A stretch of DNA of 5,716 nucleotides, taken from contig JAHFUF010000368.1 in NCBI GenBank assembly GCA_023265235.1, forward strand, positions 1-5,716. Direction: 5' to 3'. Under the pieces are notes generated by a model. That model was not told where the DNA came from, did not search any database, and saw nothing but the letters and a program-made list of their open reading frames with translations. This document shows, in pieces, positions 4,971 through 5,716 of this stretch. The position numbers were made by a program, and so were the translations under genes. The stretch's first letter is position 1. Each line of letters opens with the position of its first letter. This stretch comes from Blastocatellia bacterium (GTDB lineage: Bacteria > Acidobacteriota > Blastocatellia > Chloracidobacteriales > JADJPF01).

Positions 4971-5716
4971 ATGACACAAGATGTTATAACTACTACGGTA
5001 GTAGGTATCACAGATATAGGGCTGGTTAGAAGCAATAATGAGGACTGTTTGTTGATATCAGACCCTTATACAGGGCAATACCTAAGTGATAGTTGTCAGC
5101 ATAGTTATCCAGTAGAATATAATAGGTTATTAATAGCAGTTTCTGATGGAATGGGAGGTGCTGAAGGAGGAGAAATTGCTAGTAAGCTTACTACTTATAT
5201 GATGCAAAGTGAGTTACCTAGACTTCCTCGTAAACTTTCCCCACAAAGCCGACTAAGTGCTGCAATTGAAGAGGCAAACTGCATTGTACGAGACGAGCGC
5301 AAAGCAGATGGTAGGTTACACGCAATGGGCGCTACTATTACAGCAGTACTTATTGAACGTGATATGGCTTATATTGCTGAGATTGGGGACTCGCGCGCAT
5401 ATATAATGCGTAATGGGCGACTTAAGCAACTTACTACTGATCAGACTATGATTCAAGTTATGCTTGATTCAGGTTTAATTACCCCTCAGGCGGCTGCTAA
5501 TAGTGCTAATCGTAATATTTTATTACAAGCCATTGGATCACAAGAGTTTTTGCAAGTAGCAGTTAATGCTATTGAGCTAAGGCGGGATGACCTGTTTTTA
5601 ATATGTAGTGATGGTTTATCTGGTAAATTAACTACAGAAGATATGACGGAAATAATCAATAACTCTCAGTCTTTAGAAATGGTTGCTAAAGAAATGGTAG
5701 AGCTAGCTAAACAAAG
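4971..5716 (+). CDS. PP2C-family Ser/Thr protein phosphatase (3' end outside window)
   Basis: This is a metal-dependent (Mn/Mg) phosphatase that removes phosphate from Ser/Thr residues, usually opposing Hanks-type kinases in the cytoplasm. The reading frame is open from ATG 4971 to the right edge, giving 248 residues and a partial codon. The family motifs come in order: RSNNED (20-25); AVSDGMGG (56-63) with metal ligand D59; MGATITAVLI (119-128); AEIGDSRAY (136-144); TTDQT (155-159), where many relatives have DH; and ICSDGLSGKL (211-220) with D214. The final metal-binding Asp-Asn motif is expected about 20-40 residues beyond the edge. An insert-like stretch at about 31-52 separates motifs 1 and 2. 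There is no membrane span within the visible part. It resembles PrpC/PstP. It starts 277 bases after the zinc-ribbon gene with its own promoter. Confidence 0.95.
   Translation, partial: MTQDVITTTVVGITDIGLVRSNNEDCLLISDPYTGQYLSDSCQHSYPVEYNRLLIAVSDGMGGAEGGEIASKLTTYMMQSELPRLPRKLSPQSRLSAAIEEANCIVRDERKADGRLHAMGATITAVLIERDMAYIAEIGDSRAYIMRNGRLKQLTTDQTMIQVMLDSGLITPQAAANSANRNILLQAIGSQEFLQVAVNAIELRRDDLFLICSDGLSGKLTTEDMTEIINNSQSLEMVAKEMVELAKQ

Overview
The window is AT-rich bacterial chromosome (about one third G+C by eye). Start codons vary (ATG, GTG, TTG), and the Shine-Dalgarno signals are clear before some genes and absent before others. It carries the core of a Rieske/cytochrome b respiratory complex of the b6-subunit IV-cytochrome c type, so a respiring or photosynthetic Gram-negative-like lineage that uses quinol is likely. 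The single-polypeptide b/c fusion and the low G+C would suit an AT-rich Acidobacteriota-like or related bacterium, but no marker here fixes the phylum and this is a weak inference.

Layout. Positions 1-121 hold a GC-rich island of nested hairpins of unknown nature. Positions 124-3287 hold a leftward operon, read in the order Rieske iron-sulfur protein, cytochrome b6/subunit IV/cytochrome c fusion, a 94-residue membrane/coiled-coil protein, and a 293-residue soluble protein of unknown function. The gaps between these genes are only 11, 16 and 20 bases. Positions 3288-3500 are a divergent control region with a promoter candidate in each direction and a perfect 14-bp palindrome midway between them. 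Positions 3501-3738 hold tRNA-Gly(GCC) and tRNA-Cys(GCA), separated by a 15-bp-stem hairpin. Positions 3739-4045 hold no gene. Positions 4046-4693 encode a zinc-ribbon/single-TM/extracytoplasmic protein. After an AT-rich gap with a good sigma70-type promoter just before the start, a PP2C-family Ser/Thr protein phosphatase begins at 4971 and runs off the right edge.

How it works together. The Rieske protein and the fusion together supply all redox centres expected of a quinol:cytochrome c oxidoreductase: the 2Fe-2S cluster, two b hemes and one c heme on the positive side of the membrane. The b part has the b6-type histidine spacing but lacks the cysteine that anchors heme c(i) in true b6f. The two small downstream genes are candidates for accessory subunits or assembly factors, by position only. 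The rightward genes look like signalling or envelope functions: a phosphatase that would oppose Ser/Thr kinases, and a membrane zinc-ribbon protein.
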